Shown here piece by piece: positions 17,798 to 25,866 of a stretch of 64,000 nucleotides of DNA. A program made the position numbers and the translations under genes. The stretch comes from Propionispora hippei DSM 15287. Lineage in GTDB: Bacteria; Bacillota; Negativicutes; Propionisporales; Propionisporaceae. Position 1 is the stretch's first letter, and each line of letters begins with the position of its first letter. The notes under the pieces were generated by a model, which searched no databases, was not told the origin of the DNA, and worked only from the letters and a program-made list of their open reading frames with translations. The stretch is from the NCBI RefSeq assembly GCF_900141835.1, contig NZ_FQZD01000005.1:124001-188000 (forward strand), given 5' to 3'.

Positions 17798-18748
17798 CTA
17801 ATCTATTGTTGCTGTCTCGGTAACAGCAAAGCTGTTTGCGGCAGAGTCCAGCTCTGCCGCAATACCGAAAGGCAGCGTTGCTTTTTCGCTGGTATGGCCG
17901 AAGTAGAAGCGGGACAGTACCGGAACCGGCAGTTGTCCCAGCCGTTCTTGTAGTACCTCTTCGGTCGTAAAGCCGGGAGTATCGTCGGCGTCATCGCAGT
18001 CGGCGCACATGTCGAACACAATGCCTGCTGCCGCTTGCAGCTTGCCGGCCAGCAAGAGCTGGGTCAGCATCCGGTCAAGCCGGTAGGGAGCTTCGCCCAC
18101 CTCTTCCAGGCAAAGAATTTTGCCGGCTGTATCCAGTTCGTAAGGGGTTCCCAGGGTGGAAACGATCAGGCTTAGGTTGCCGCCGGCCAGTATTCCCTGC
18201 GCTTTTCCCGCCGCAAGCCAGGAGGGGGAAGCGGTGCAGGCCGGATTTGAAAGCCGGCCCAGCGGTTGGTCATTCATAACGGCCCGGCTGAACCCGTTCC
18301 AGGTATAGTCGGGCATCTCATGGCCCATATCGGAGGCGACCATGGGACCGTGAAAGGTAACCAGCCCGCTGCGCTGGCCGATGGCGGTATGCAAAGCCGT
18401 TATATCGCTGTAGCCGACAAAAACCTTGGGATGGGTTCGAATTAGTTCATAGTCGAGCAAGTCTAAGAGGCGCATGGTGCCGTAGCCGCCACGCAGGCAG
18501 AGTATGCCGTCGATGTTGGGATCAGCAAACATGGCATGAATATCGGCGGCGCGCTCTCTGTCCGGACCGGATAAGAAGCCTGCCTTCTGGTCACAGGAAT
18601 GACCCACCTGCAGGGAAAAACCTTTTGCGCGCAGCAATTCAAGGCCTGCTGCAGCCACCTGGGCATCGCCGGGGCTGGCCGGAGCGATGATACCAAGGGT
18701 GGCGCCGGGACGGAGACGCCGGGGTTTTATGCGAGAACTGACTTGCAT
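17798..18748 (-). CDS. ldcA: LD-carboxypeptidase, peptidase family S66
   Basis: This 316-residue serine peptidase has its nucleophile Ser114 in GYSDITAL, with Glu216 in CLEEVGEAPYR and His285 in YFGHTSEKA. The spacing matches the Ser-Glu-His triad of Pseudomonas LdcA. S66 enzymes remove the terminal D-Ala from L-Lys- or meso-Dap-containing murein tetrapeptides during recycling; the relative MccF instead cleaves microcin C. There is no signal peptide, so it acts in the cytoplasm. Its place behind an Opp-type transporter resembles the B. subtilis dpp-ykfA arrangement and supports murein peptide recycling. Confidence 0.9.
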   Translation of the reverse strand: MQVSSRIKPRRLRPGATLGIIAPASPGDAQVAAAGLELLRAKGFSLQVGHSCDQKAGFLSGPDRERAADIHAMFADPNIDGILCLRGGYGTMRLLDLLDYELIRTHPKVFVGYSDITALHTAIGQRSGLVTFHGPMVASDMGHEMPDYTWNGFSRAVMNDQPLGRLSNPACTASPSWLAAGKAQGILAGGNLSLIVSTLGTPYELDTAGKILCLEEVGEAPYRLDRMLTQLLLAGKLQAAAGIVFDMCADCDDADDTPGFTTEEVLQERLGQLPVPVLSRFYFGHTSEKATLPFGIAAELDSAANSFAVTETATID

Positions 18749-18782
18749 ACGTCGCTCACCTCGTTATGGCTGATTTAAGGAA

Positions 18783-18806
18783 GAGCCTGATCTAAGCAAC
18801 AGGCTC
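18783..18806 (-). terminator. Intercistronic hairpin between oppA and the LD-carboxypeptidase gene
   Basis: GAGCCTG at 18783-18789 pairs with CAGGCTC at 18800-18806. On the minus strand it follows the oppA stop codon and precedes TTCCTT. A partial terminator or mRNA-stabilising hairpin here would raise oppA expression relative to downstream genes. Confidence 0.5.
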
Positions 18807-18812
18807 CGGAAG

Positions 18813-20408
18813 TTATTTTTCAATATAAGCCGTTTTAAAGTCCGCCGGACCAAGGATGGACCAGAAATAACCCTTTACATAGGGTTTAGCCACATAGGGT
18901 TGTGTCGTATAATAGATGGGCATGATTACGGCATCGGCAAACAGCAGTTGTTCGGCATCGTGCATGGCCTTCATCCGGACGGATTGATCATTGGTTGACT
19001 GTGCCTGTTCAACCAGCCGGTTATAGACCGGATTGTGGTATTTGGCGTCATTGCCGGAATCTCTGAACACATCAATAAACGTCATGGGGTCGGCATAATC
19101 GCCTACCCAGGAAGCACGGGCAACCTGAAACTGACCCTGTGTCCGCGACTCCAGGAATACTTTGGACTCCTGGTTGGTCAGGCTTACCTCAACGCCTAAA
19201 TTCTGTTTCCACATTTCCTGGATGGCTTCGGCAATGGCTTTATGGAGTTCGCTGGTATTATATAATATGGTAATCGGCGGCAGCCCCTTCCCGTCAGGAT
19301 AACCGGCTTCGGCCAGCAGTTTTTTTGCCTGGTCGGTATTTTCCGTCACATAGTTGCCGCCTTCCTCGCGGAAGTCCTTCCCGGTGGCCGGATTGATCAA
19401 TCCCGGTGCTACCCAGGCATAAGCCGGCCTTTTACCGCCTTTGATAACGTTCGTGACCAAGGCTTCCCGGTTGATAGCCAGGGAAAAGGCCTGCCGGACC
19501 TTGGGGTTATCGAAGGGCGGTTGCTTGGTATTAAATACATAGTAATAATCACCCAGATAGGGCGAGATGCTAAGTAAGCCTTCCTGCTTCAGCCGGTCAT
19601 GCTCGCTGACCGGCGGTTCCACCATCATATCGACCTGGTTGTTTTCGACCATGGACAGGCGGGTTGCCTGGGAATCGCTGATGGGCCATTCCATTTTAGC
19701 CAGCTTGACGCTGGCGGCATCCCAGTAGGCATCGTTTTTGGCAAAATCAATTTGACCGTTATGTACCCAGTTGGTTACTTTAAACGGACCGTTGCCGACC
19801 AAGGTGGCCACATCGGTGGCCCAGGAATCGGGATGGGCGGTTACCGTTTCTTCATGGACCGGATAGAAGGCATGAAAGGCTACCAAGCTGAGAAAATAAG
19901 CAGTCGGTTTTTCCAGAGTCACTTCCAACGTATGGGCATCAACCGCTTTAACGCCCAGTTGGTCGGCAGACGCCTGTTTTCCATTATATGCCTCAGCCTG
20001 TTTGATGGGGAACAGCATATAAGCATTTTCCGAAGCAAAGTCGGGATTTAGTACCCGCTTCCAGGCAAAGACAAAGTTCTGGGCGGTGACCGGATCACCG
20101 TTTGACCATTTGGCATCGGTGCGTAAATGAAATACATAGGTCAGGCCGTCGGCCGAAACATCCCAGCTTTCGGCTACTCCTGGCACTGGCTGGTCCTTGG
20201 CGTCCAGACGGGTAAGGCCCTCAAAAATCTGGAGTTCGGCCAGTGATTCGGGAATGGCCGTAGACTTGCCGGGGTCCAGAGTGGCCGGTTCGGCTTCCAG
20301 CGCGTAGCGGAGCACCTGTTCGTTACTGGTAGTTTTGCCGCAGCCTGTGCTTAAGGCCGTCAACAAGATGGCCGCCAGCAAAAAGGTAAGTAGTTTTCTG
20401 AAAGACAT
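18813..20408 (-). CDS. oppA: Oligopeptide ABC transporter substrate-binding lipoprotein
   Basis: This 531-residue SBP_bac_5 protein has a lipoprotein signal ending in LSTGC (Cys23). The mature part begins with the family pattern YALEAEPATLDPGK and contains GLTYVFHLRTDAKWSNGDPV. It would capture peptides outside the cytoplasmic membrane for the OppBC permease. Closest in type to OppA/MppA proteins, of which MppA binds murein tripeptide. Neighbouring LD-carboxypeptidase and serine hydrolase genes suggest cell-wall peptides, but general oligopeptides remain possible. A hairpin follows the stop codon. Confidence 0.9.
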   Translation of the reverse strand: MSFRKLLTFLLAAILLTALSTGCGKTTSNEQVLRYALEAEPATLDPGKSTAIPESLAELQIFEGLTRLDAKDQPVPGVAESWDVSADGLTYVFHLRTDAKWSNGDPVTAQNFVFAWKRVLNPDFASENAYMLFPIKQAEAYNGKQASADQLGVKAVDAHTLEVTLEKPTAYFLSLVAFHAFYPVHEETVTAHPDSWATDVATLVGNGPFKVTNWVHNGQIDFAKNDAYWDAASVKLAKMEWPISDSQATRLSMVENNQVDMMVEPPVSEHDRLKQEGLLSISPYLGDYYYVFNTKQPPFDNPKVRQAFSLAINREALVTNVIKGGKRPAYAWVAPGLINPATGKDFREEGGNYVTENTDQAKKLLAEAGYPDGKGLPPITILYNTSELHKAIAEAIQEMWKQNLGVEVSLTNQESKVFLESRTQGQFQVARASWVGDYADPMTFIDVFRDSGNDAKYHNPVYNRLVEQAQSTNDQSVRMKAMHDAEQLLFADAVIMPIYYTTQPYVAKPYVKGYFWSILGPADFKTAYIEK

Positions 20409-20440
20409 GACAGTTCCTCCTCTGTTTTATATAACAATTG

Positions 20441-21241
20441 TCAGCAATTGGTCCTGGCGGAAGGTGTATGGCTGTACTCAAAAATCGCCCGGCCAATTTG
20501 CGCCACCAATTGCAGGCCCTGATAATTAGCCGGTAAGCCGGCAGTCATCACACTGATGAGATAAGGACCGCCGGCAGAAAACAAAATACCGGCGTCGTGC
20601 TCTACGCCGTCCAGCGTTCCTGTCTTGTGGGCGATGGCAATATCTTCGGGAAGATAAAAAGGGAGCTTATCGCGGATTTGCTGTCGTTTCAGGATATTCA
20701 GCATCAGCTTGCCGTATTCCGGCGGCAGCGTCGTCTGTTGGTACATGATTTCCAGCAGTTTGGCTATATCGGCGGCAGAGGTGTGGTTTTCCTGCCCGGC
20801 CCGGGCGGCGGCAAAATCCATCATCCGGCGGCGCAAGACGGTATTGGTAAGACCGAGCTGTTCAGCCGTGTTATTGACAGCAGCCAGACCAAGCCGATTT
20901 AGCAGCAGATTGGTGGCCGTGTTATCACTGATGACAATCATCAGTGTGACTAGCTCCTGGACTGTCAGGGCAATTCCCGGACGCAGCTCCTGCAAGATGC
21001 CGGCACCGCCCACCCGGACGGCTTCCGTTACCTCCAGGAGCTCCTCCAGGGCGAGCAGGCCCTGGGAAGCTTGGCGCATCACTTCATACATAATCGGCAG
21101 CTTGATCATGCTGGCAGCAGGAAATACCTGATCCGGGTTTAGCGCGAATTGGCGGCCGCTGGGAAGGTGCCTGACCAGCAGGGCCTGCTGGCAGGGACAG
21201 GTGGTTAGTATTTGTTGAATGGTTTGCTCCAATTGTTTCAT
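20441..21241 (-). CDS. Beta-lactamase-fold serine hydrolase without signal peptide
   Basis: This 266-residue protein has the three serine-acylase motifs: SMIK (Ser44-Lys47), SDN (105-107) and HKTG (205-208). It belongs to the beta-lactamase2 (PF13354) group. I see no signal peptide and no clear ExxLN omega-loop motif that would supply the Glu166 of true class A beta-lactamases, so antibiotic hydrolysis is doubtful. Its place between oppF and oppA in a peptide-uptake operon makes a cytoplasmic D-amino-acid peptidase or esterase more likely, though this is inference. Confidence 0.8.
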   Translation of the reverse strand: MKQLEQTIQQILTTCPCQQALLVRHLPSGRQFALNPDQVFPAASMIKLPIMYEVMRQASQGLLALEELLEVTEAVRVGGAGILQELRPGIALTVQELVTLMIVISDNTATNLLLNRLGLAAVNNTAEQLGLTNTVLRRRMMDFAAARAGQENHTSAADIAKLLEIMYQQTTLPPEYGKLMLNILKRQQIRDKLPFYLPEDIAIAHKTGTLDGVEHDAGILFSAGGPYLISVMTAGLPANYQGLQLVAQIGRAIFEYSHTPSARTNC

Positions 21242-21282
21242 CTATTGATCTCCTTTGGTTATATAAGTTGAATTAAGAATGG

Positions 21283-22257
21283 TTAGTTCAGCTTATATAG
21301 ATGACAGGCGGTAAAGTGGCCTGCAATCAGCTCGGTGAGAACCGGTTCCTGTTGGCGGCATACCGGCATGGCATGCCGGCAGCGGGTGTGAAACCGGCAG
21401 CCTGGCGGTGGATTGACCGGACTGGGAATTTCGCCGGACAGCCGAAGCCGCTGCCCGGCTATTGAGGAAGCCAGCTTGGGTATGGCTGATAACAAGGCCT
21501 GGGTATAGGGGTGCTGGGGCCGTTTGTACAGCTCGCTGCTGGGCGCCAGTTCAACCAGCTTGCCCAGATACATGACGGCTATGCGGCTACTCATATGCTT
21601 GACCATAGCCAGATCGTGGGCAATAAAGAGATAAGTGAGACCCAGGTCGGCTTGCAGCCGCTCCAATAAATTGACGATTTGCGCCTGGATGGAAACATCC
21701 AGGGCCGAGATGGGTTCGTCACATACGATAAAGCCGGGGTTGACCGCCAAAGCGCGGGCAATTCCAACCCGTTGACGCTGGCCGCCGCTGAACTCGTGGG
21801 GATACCGGTTCCGGTAACCGGCCGCCAGGCCAACCAGGGACAACAGCTCATCAATTCGTTCGGATCGCGCTTTCCCGGCAGCCAAACCATGGATGTCCAA
21901 CGGTTCACCAATGATATCGCCAATAGTCATCCGCGGATTGAGCGAAGCATAGGGGTCCTGAAAAACCATCTGCATGTCGCGGCGCAGCTCTTTTTCCGAA
22001 GTATAGGCCGCGATATCCCTGCCTTTAAATAAGACTTGACCTGCCGTTGGGCGGTATAGCTGAAGCAGTGTCCGTCCGGCCGTCGATTTGCCGCAGCCGC
22101 TTTCTCCAACCAAACCGAGGGTTTCACCCTTAGACAAGGTAAAACTTATACCGTCCACTGCTTTGACGTAAGCGGCTGGTCGCCCCAGCCAATCTCTCCG
22201 GGCAGTGAAGTATTTCTTTAGATGCCTTACTTCCAGTAGTATTTCCTGTTCCTGCAT
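21283..22257 (-). CDS. oppF: Oligopeptide ABC transporter ATPase OppF
   Basis: This 324-residue ABC ATPase has Walker A GESGCGKS near 55, signature [15 protein letters not shown] near 155 and Walker [13 protein letters not shown] near 175. The C-terminal extension has the Cys-containing motif [17 protein letters not shown] of OppF/DppF proteins, which in relatives binds an Fe-S cluster. The ATG at 22255-22257 gives the normal N-terminus [10 protein letters not shown] and starts 8 nt after the oppD stop. It pairs with OppD to power peptide uptake. Confidence 0.93.
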   Translation of the reverse strand: MQEQEILLEVRHLKKYFTARRDWLGRPAAYVKAVDGISFTLSKGETLGLVGESGCGKSTAGRTLLQLYRPTAGQVLFKGRDIAAYTSEKELRRDMQMVFQDPYASLNPRMTIGDIIGEPLDIHGLAAGKARSERIDELLSLVGLAAGYRNRYPHEFSGGQRQRVGIARALAVNPGFIVCDEPISALDVSIQAQIVNLLERLQADLGLTYLFIAHDLAMVKHMSSRIAVMYLGKLVELAPSSELYKRPQHPYTQALLSAIPKLASSIAGQRLRLSGEIPSPVNPPPGCRFHTRCRHAMPVCRQQEPVLTELIAGHFTACHLYKLN

Positions 22258-22265
22258 AAATTCAA

Positions 22266-23261
22266 TCACTCCCTGTCCGGCTTGGGCGCAGCGGGATGCT
22301 GCAGCCAGCAAGCGAGGCTGTGTTTCGCATGAAGCTTTATGGTTTCCGGATAGTCTTCAGTGCAGATTTGCATGGCCTGGGGACAGCGGGGATGGAATGG
22401 ACAGCCGGCCGAGGGCTGTAACAGATTGGGCGGCTGCCCGTCGATGATGGCCAGCGGCTTTTTCTCATCGTTGTCCAGACGGGGAACCGCCGCTAACAGT
22501 CCTTTGGTATAAGGATGTTGAGGGTTGGCGAACAGCTCGGCCGTAGCTGCCGATTCAACGATCTTTCCGGCATACATAACATGGACCTGGCTGCATAGTT
22601 CGGCCACTGCGCCAAGGTCATGGGAAATAAAGAGAATCGCTGTGTTAAATTTGACTTGAAGCTCTCTGAGCAAATCCAGTATTTGGGCCTGCAAGGTCAC
22701 ATCCAGAGCTGTTGTCGGTTCGTCAGCCAGGAGCAAGCGGGGGTTGCAGGCGAGCGCCATTGCGATCATAGCCCGCTGCCGCATGCCGCCGCTAAACTGA
22801 TGGGGATAGTTCCTGCTGCGTTCCCGCGCCGCAGGAATACCCACCACTTCCAGGAGTTCAACAACTCGTTCGGCGGCTTGCCGTTTACTCAGTTTTTGAT
22901 GCAGTTCCAGGGATTCGGCAATTTGTCTTCCCACTGTGAGTACCGGATTCAGGGAGGTCATGGGGTCTTGAAAAATCATGCTGATTGTATTGCCGCGAAT
23001 TTTTTCCAAGGCTGTTTCCGGCAATTGCAGCAAATCGGTGCCGGCAAAATCGATCTTGCCGGAGGCATAGCGTCCGGGCGGCCTGGTAATTAACTGCATG
23101 ATGGCATGGGCCGTAACGCTTTTGCCGCAGCCTGATTCGCCGACCAGGCCGACGGCCTCGCCGGGCAGCATGGTTAAGGAAATACCGCGGACGGCCTGAA
23201 CTTGGCCGGCATAAGTATCAAAAGCTACAGCCAAATTGTCAATAGTGAGCAGGGGTTGCAT
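22266..23261 (-). CDS. oppD: Oligopeptide ABC transporter ATPase OppD
   Basis: This 331-residue ABC ATPase has Walker A GESGCGKS near 44, signature [15 protein letters not shown] near 155 and Walker [13 protein letters not shown]. The C-terminal oligopeptide-transporter domain contains [14 protein letters not shown]. The ATG at 23259-23261 is 7 nt after AAGGAGGG and is preferred to upstream in-frame starts. A 195-nt gap separates it from oppC and is filled by dispersed repeat family A. This may alter the ratio of ATPases to permeases. Confidence 0.93.
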   Translation of the reverse strand: MQPLLTIDNLAVAFDTYAGQVQAVRGISLTMLPGEAVGLVGESGCGKSVTAHAIMQLITRPPGRYASGKIDFAGTDLLQLPETALEKIRGNTISMIFQDPMTSLNPVLTVGRQIAESLELHQKLSKRQAAERVVELLEVVGIPAARERSRNYPHQFSGGMRQRAMIAMALACNPRLLLADEPTTALDVTLQAQILDLLRELQVKFNTAILFISHDLGAVAELCSQVHVMYAGKIVESAATAELFANPQHPYTKGLLAAVPRLDNDEKKPLAIIDGQPPNLLQPSAGCPFHPRCPQAMQICTEDYPETIKLHAKHSLACWLQHPAAPKPDRE

Positions 23262-23277
23262 AAGAGGTCCCTCCTTA

Positions 23278-23451
23278 GGGGCTGTTTTCAAACTAACGGA
23301 ATGAGCCATGGCGAGTGATTTTTGCGCCAGACAAGGCATACCCTAAAGGGCACGCGAAATTTTGCGAGAATAGTGGCTCCCTATTTCAAAAAAATTAACG
23401 AAGTATGGCACAAAAAGCGCCGGCAGGGAACGTTTCGGATAGTTTGAAACC
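23278..23451. repeat. Dispersed repeat family A, copy 2
   Basis: The left end GGGGCTGTTTTCAAACTA (23278-23295) and right end TAGTTTGAAAC (23440-23450) match the copy at 1518-1650. Internal segments at both ends are also shared, but this copy carries about 54 extra bases in the middle. It occupies almost the entire oppC-oppD gap and so must be part of the operon transcript. It has no coding potential. Confidence 0.72.
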
Positions 23452-23456
23452 ATTCA

Positions 23457-24359
23457 CTATCGCCTTACGCGGGGATCAAGAGCATCCCGCAGGCCATCGC
23501 CGAGAAAATTAAAGGCCAGCATGGTTAGGCAAATGGCCAGGGAAGGGAAAAGAAGCTGGAACGGATAGGAACGCAGGCTGGTAACCCCGTCGGAAGCCAA
23601 CACGCCCCAGCTTGCCAGCGGGGCAGCTACACCAAGCCCGATGAAGCTTAAAAAGGCCTCTGTGAAGATAGCCTCCGGTATGGTCAGCGTCATGGTGATA
23701 ACGATAGGCCCCAGGCTGTTGGGCAGCAGGTGGCGCAGCAAAATGCGCCAGTGGCCGGCGCCCAGCGAGCGGGCCGCCAATACGTAATCTTGTTCTTTTA
23801 GCTGCAGGATTTGCCCCCGGACAATACGGGCCATATTCAGCCAGTAGGCAATGCCGAGCGCAATGAAAATATTGGTCAGCCCCGGCTTTAAGATGACCAT
23901 CAGCAAAATAACATACAATAAGACTGGAATCCCGTACAGCACGTCGACAATGTGCATCATGATCCGGTCGATCCGTCCGCCGAAAAAGCCGGCAATGCCG
24001 CCGTACAAAACCCCCAGGGTCAGATTGATTAGGCTGGCGACAAAACCGATGGCCAGAGAGATGCGGGCGCCATAGAGTACCCGGATAAACAGGTCCCGGC
24101 CTAGACTGTCGGTGCCGAACCAATGGGCGGCGCTGGGCGGCTGATTGACCGCCTGGAGGTTCTGGTCGGAATAGCTGAGACTGGAAAAGCAAGGACCCAG
24201 GACGGCCAGCAGCAGGATGACGATGATGGCATACAGTCCGGCCATGGCCAGCTTGTTTTCTTTCAATCGATGCCAGGCAGTCTGCTCAGGCACCGGCAGA
24301 AGCAGGGGTGGCTGCCGGTCACGGGATAACGGTTTAAATAAGTCACTGCTCATTGGCAT
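23457..24359 (-). CDS. oppC: Oligopeptide ABC transporter permease OppC
   Basis: This 300-residue inner-membrane protein has an N-terminal OppC_N helix (about 35-57) and five further helices. The EAA loop is RSLGAGHWRILLRHLLPN near 200. It forms the translocation channel together with OppB. The start is 7 nt after GGAGAGG and 2 nt after the oppB stop, so the two permeases are coupled. The stop codon abuts the family A repeat. Confidence 0.93.
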   Translation of the reverse strand: MPMSSDLFKPLSRDRQPPLLLPVPEQTAWHRLKENKLAMAGLYAIIVILLLAVLGPCFSSLSYSDQNLQAVNQPPSAAHWFGTDSLGRDLFIRVLYGARISLAIGFVASLINLTLGVLYGGIAGFFGGRIDRIMMHIVDVLYGIPVLLYVILLMVILKPGLTNIFIALGIAYWLNMARIVRGQILQLKEQDYVLAARSLGAGHWRILLRHLLPNSLGPIVITMTLTIPEAIFTEAFLSFIGLGVAAPLASWGVLASDGVTSLRSYPFQLLFPSLAICLTMLAFNFLGDGLRDALDPRVRR

Positions 24360-24361
24360 GG

Positions 24362-25300
24362 CTATTCCTCTCCTTTTGTAGTCAACTGTATCCGCGGATT
24401 TAAGAGCGGATAGATAAGATCGACCAGCAGGTTGAACAGGATAACCAGGGCGCTGTAAAATACGGTGATACCCAGAATGACGGTGTAATCCCTGTTGTAA
24501 ATACTGGTGACAAAATGCCGTCCCAGACCGGGAATAGCAAAGATATTTTCAATAACGAAACTGCCTGTGATAATGGAGGCGGCCATCGGTCCGAGATAAG
24601 TTACCACCGGAATCAAGGCGTTTTTCAACGCATGACGGAATAAGATGGCTGTTTGGGATAATCCTTTGGCTTTCGCTGTCTTAATATAGTCCTGGGCCAG
24701 TACTTCCAGCAGGCTCGACCGGGTGAGGCGGGCAATAAAGGCTGCCGGCTGACTGGCCAGTGCCAAAGCCGGTAAAATCATATGGGCCGGTCCGTTCCAG
24801 AGTGCTGCAGGCAGCCATTGCAGCTTAATGGCAAACAGGTAAATCAACAGGGTGGCAAAGACGAAACCGGGGACAGATACGCCCAGCGTCGCCAGCAACA
24901 TAGTCAGGTAGTCCTGCCAACTATTTTGGCGCAACGCAGCCACGGCACCGGCCGGAATGCCGAAGAGAACGGCCAAGACAATACTAAGACTGCCCAATTG
25001 CAGAGAGATCGGAAAGCTTTCCTGAATGATGGCATTGACCGTACGTCCTTCGTATTTAAATGAAGGACCTAAATCAAATGAGGCCAAATGGACGACGTAA
25101 TCCCGGTATTGCTGCCATAAGGGGTCGTTGAGACGATACCGCTCTTCAATATTTTTTTTCACCGTCGGCGAAAGGTTCTTTTCGCCGGTAAAAGGGCCGC
25201 CGGGGATGGAATGCATTAAAAGAAAGGTAATGGTTACAATGGCCAGCAGGACTACCAGGGAGCTGAGTAGACGATGTAGAATGTAACGCAGCAAAAACAA
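24362..25300 (-). CDS. oppB: Oligopeptide ABC transporter permease OppB
   Basis: This 312-residue permease has six membrane helices and an EAA loop (AKAKGLSQTAILFRHALKN) near 200. The likely start is TTG at 25298-25300, 4 nt after AAGGAG; no ATG is available near the expected N-terminus. It is the first gene of the eight-gene minus-strand operon. A 14-bp hairpin sits immediately upstream of its ribosome-binding site. Confidence 0.92.
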   Translation of the reverse strand: MFLLRYILHRLLSSLVVLLAIVTITFLLMHSIPGGPFTGEKNLSPTVKKNIEERYRLNDPLWQQYRDYVVHLASFDLGPSFKYEGRTVNAIIQESFPISLQLGSLSIVLAVLFGIPAGAVAALRQNSWQDYLTMLLATLGVSVPGFVFATLLIYLFAIKLQWLPAALWNGPAHMILPALALASQPAAFIARLTRSSLLEVLAQDYIKTAKAKGLSQTAILFRHALKNALIPVVTYLGPMAASIITGSFVIENIFAIPGLGRHFVTSIYNRDYTVILGITVFYSALVILFNLLVDLIYPLLNPRIQLTTKGEE

Positions 25301-25317
25301 GTCACTCCTTTTCTAAA

Positions 25318-25352
25318 ACGAAAGAGGTATACTCGCTGTATACCTCTTTCGT
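25318..25352 (-). promoter_or_regulatory. 14-bp hairpin in the oppB leader
   Basis: ACGAAAGAGGTATA (25318-25331) pairs perfectly with 25339-25352 around a 7-nt loop. On the minus strand the stem is followed by TTTAGAAAAGGAGTG, so it ends only a few bases before the ribosome-binding site. It may be a weak terminator or attenuator, an operator or a 5' stabiliser. Sequence alone cannot decide. Confidence 0.55.
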
Positions 25353-25866
25353 CCAACGGTATCGGATCTGTTGCCATATATGCTTTCAATAAAAGCCACC
25401 GGGTATGCGTCCGGCAGGCAGCAGAAAAAAGCGGTATTATAAGAATAAAAGGATATTCGTTGAAAAAAGGACAAAGTCCTGCTCCTTGGGTGGAATAATG
25501 GGTATATCCTGTAGAATCTTCGGCCTGAGAGTATGTTTACGTATCCACGTATTCTTCACAATAGGGTGTCTAGGACGCTGCTTTATGAACCTGCCGGTGC
25601 CGGCCGGCAGGGTGAGCGGATTTTTTGCCTGGCAGGGAAGTAAAGTCGCAGGAATACTTGGACTATTCCCGGTTTTTTGCTGACCTAGTCTGAAGGAAAG
25701 AACTGTCACGATGACAGTGTGCGTAAATTCGTGGTTCTTAAGTGAAATATTGTGCAATATTTGTTGTTGACGGCCGTAGCAAAAAGGGAATTTTCCGTAA
25801 GGGATAGAAAAGGGAGAAAGGAAATATGCAGTTATTCTTTTTATTCTTTCCCGAAAGGACTTTGTA
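25353..25866. other. Long intergenic region between the opp operon and the PAS kinase
   Basis: About 510 nt without a supported gene. It contains repeat family B copy 1 (25619-25656) and must hold the divergent promoters of oppB and the kinase. The kinase ribosome-binding site AAAGGA lies just before 25867. I recognise no riboswitch or RNA gene. Confidence 0.5.
25619..25656 (+). repeat. Dispersed repeat family B, copy 1
   Basis: The segment runs from GATTTTTT to GCAGGAATA, with GGAAGTAAA in the middle. It matches 58564-58602 at about 32 of 38 positions. Both copies are preceded by a GCCGGC and followed within about 60 nt by a CAGTGTG-containing stretch. The function is unknown. Confidence 0.6.

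Noticed and set aside
20441-21241. Antibiotic-resistance class A beta-lactamase
   Set aside because: No signal peptide, no clear Glu166 motif and placement in a peptide-uptake operon argue against it.
25400-25700. Candidate riboswitch in the kinase leader
   Set aside because: I could not match it to any known aptamer consensus; only the family B repeat is supported.
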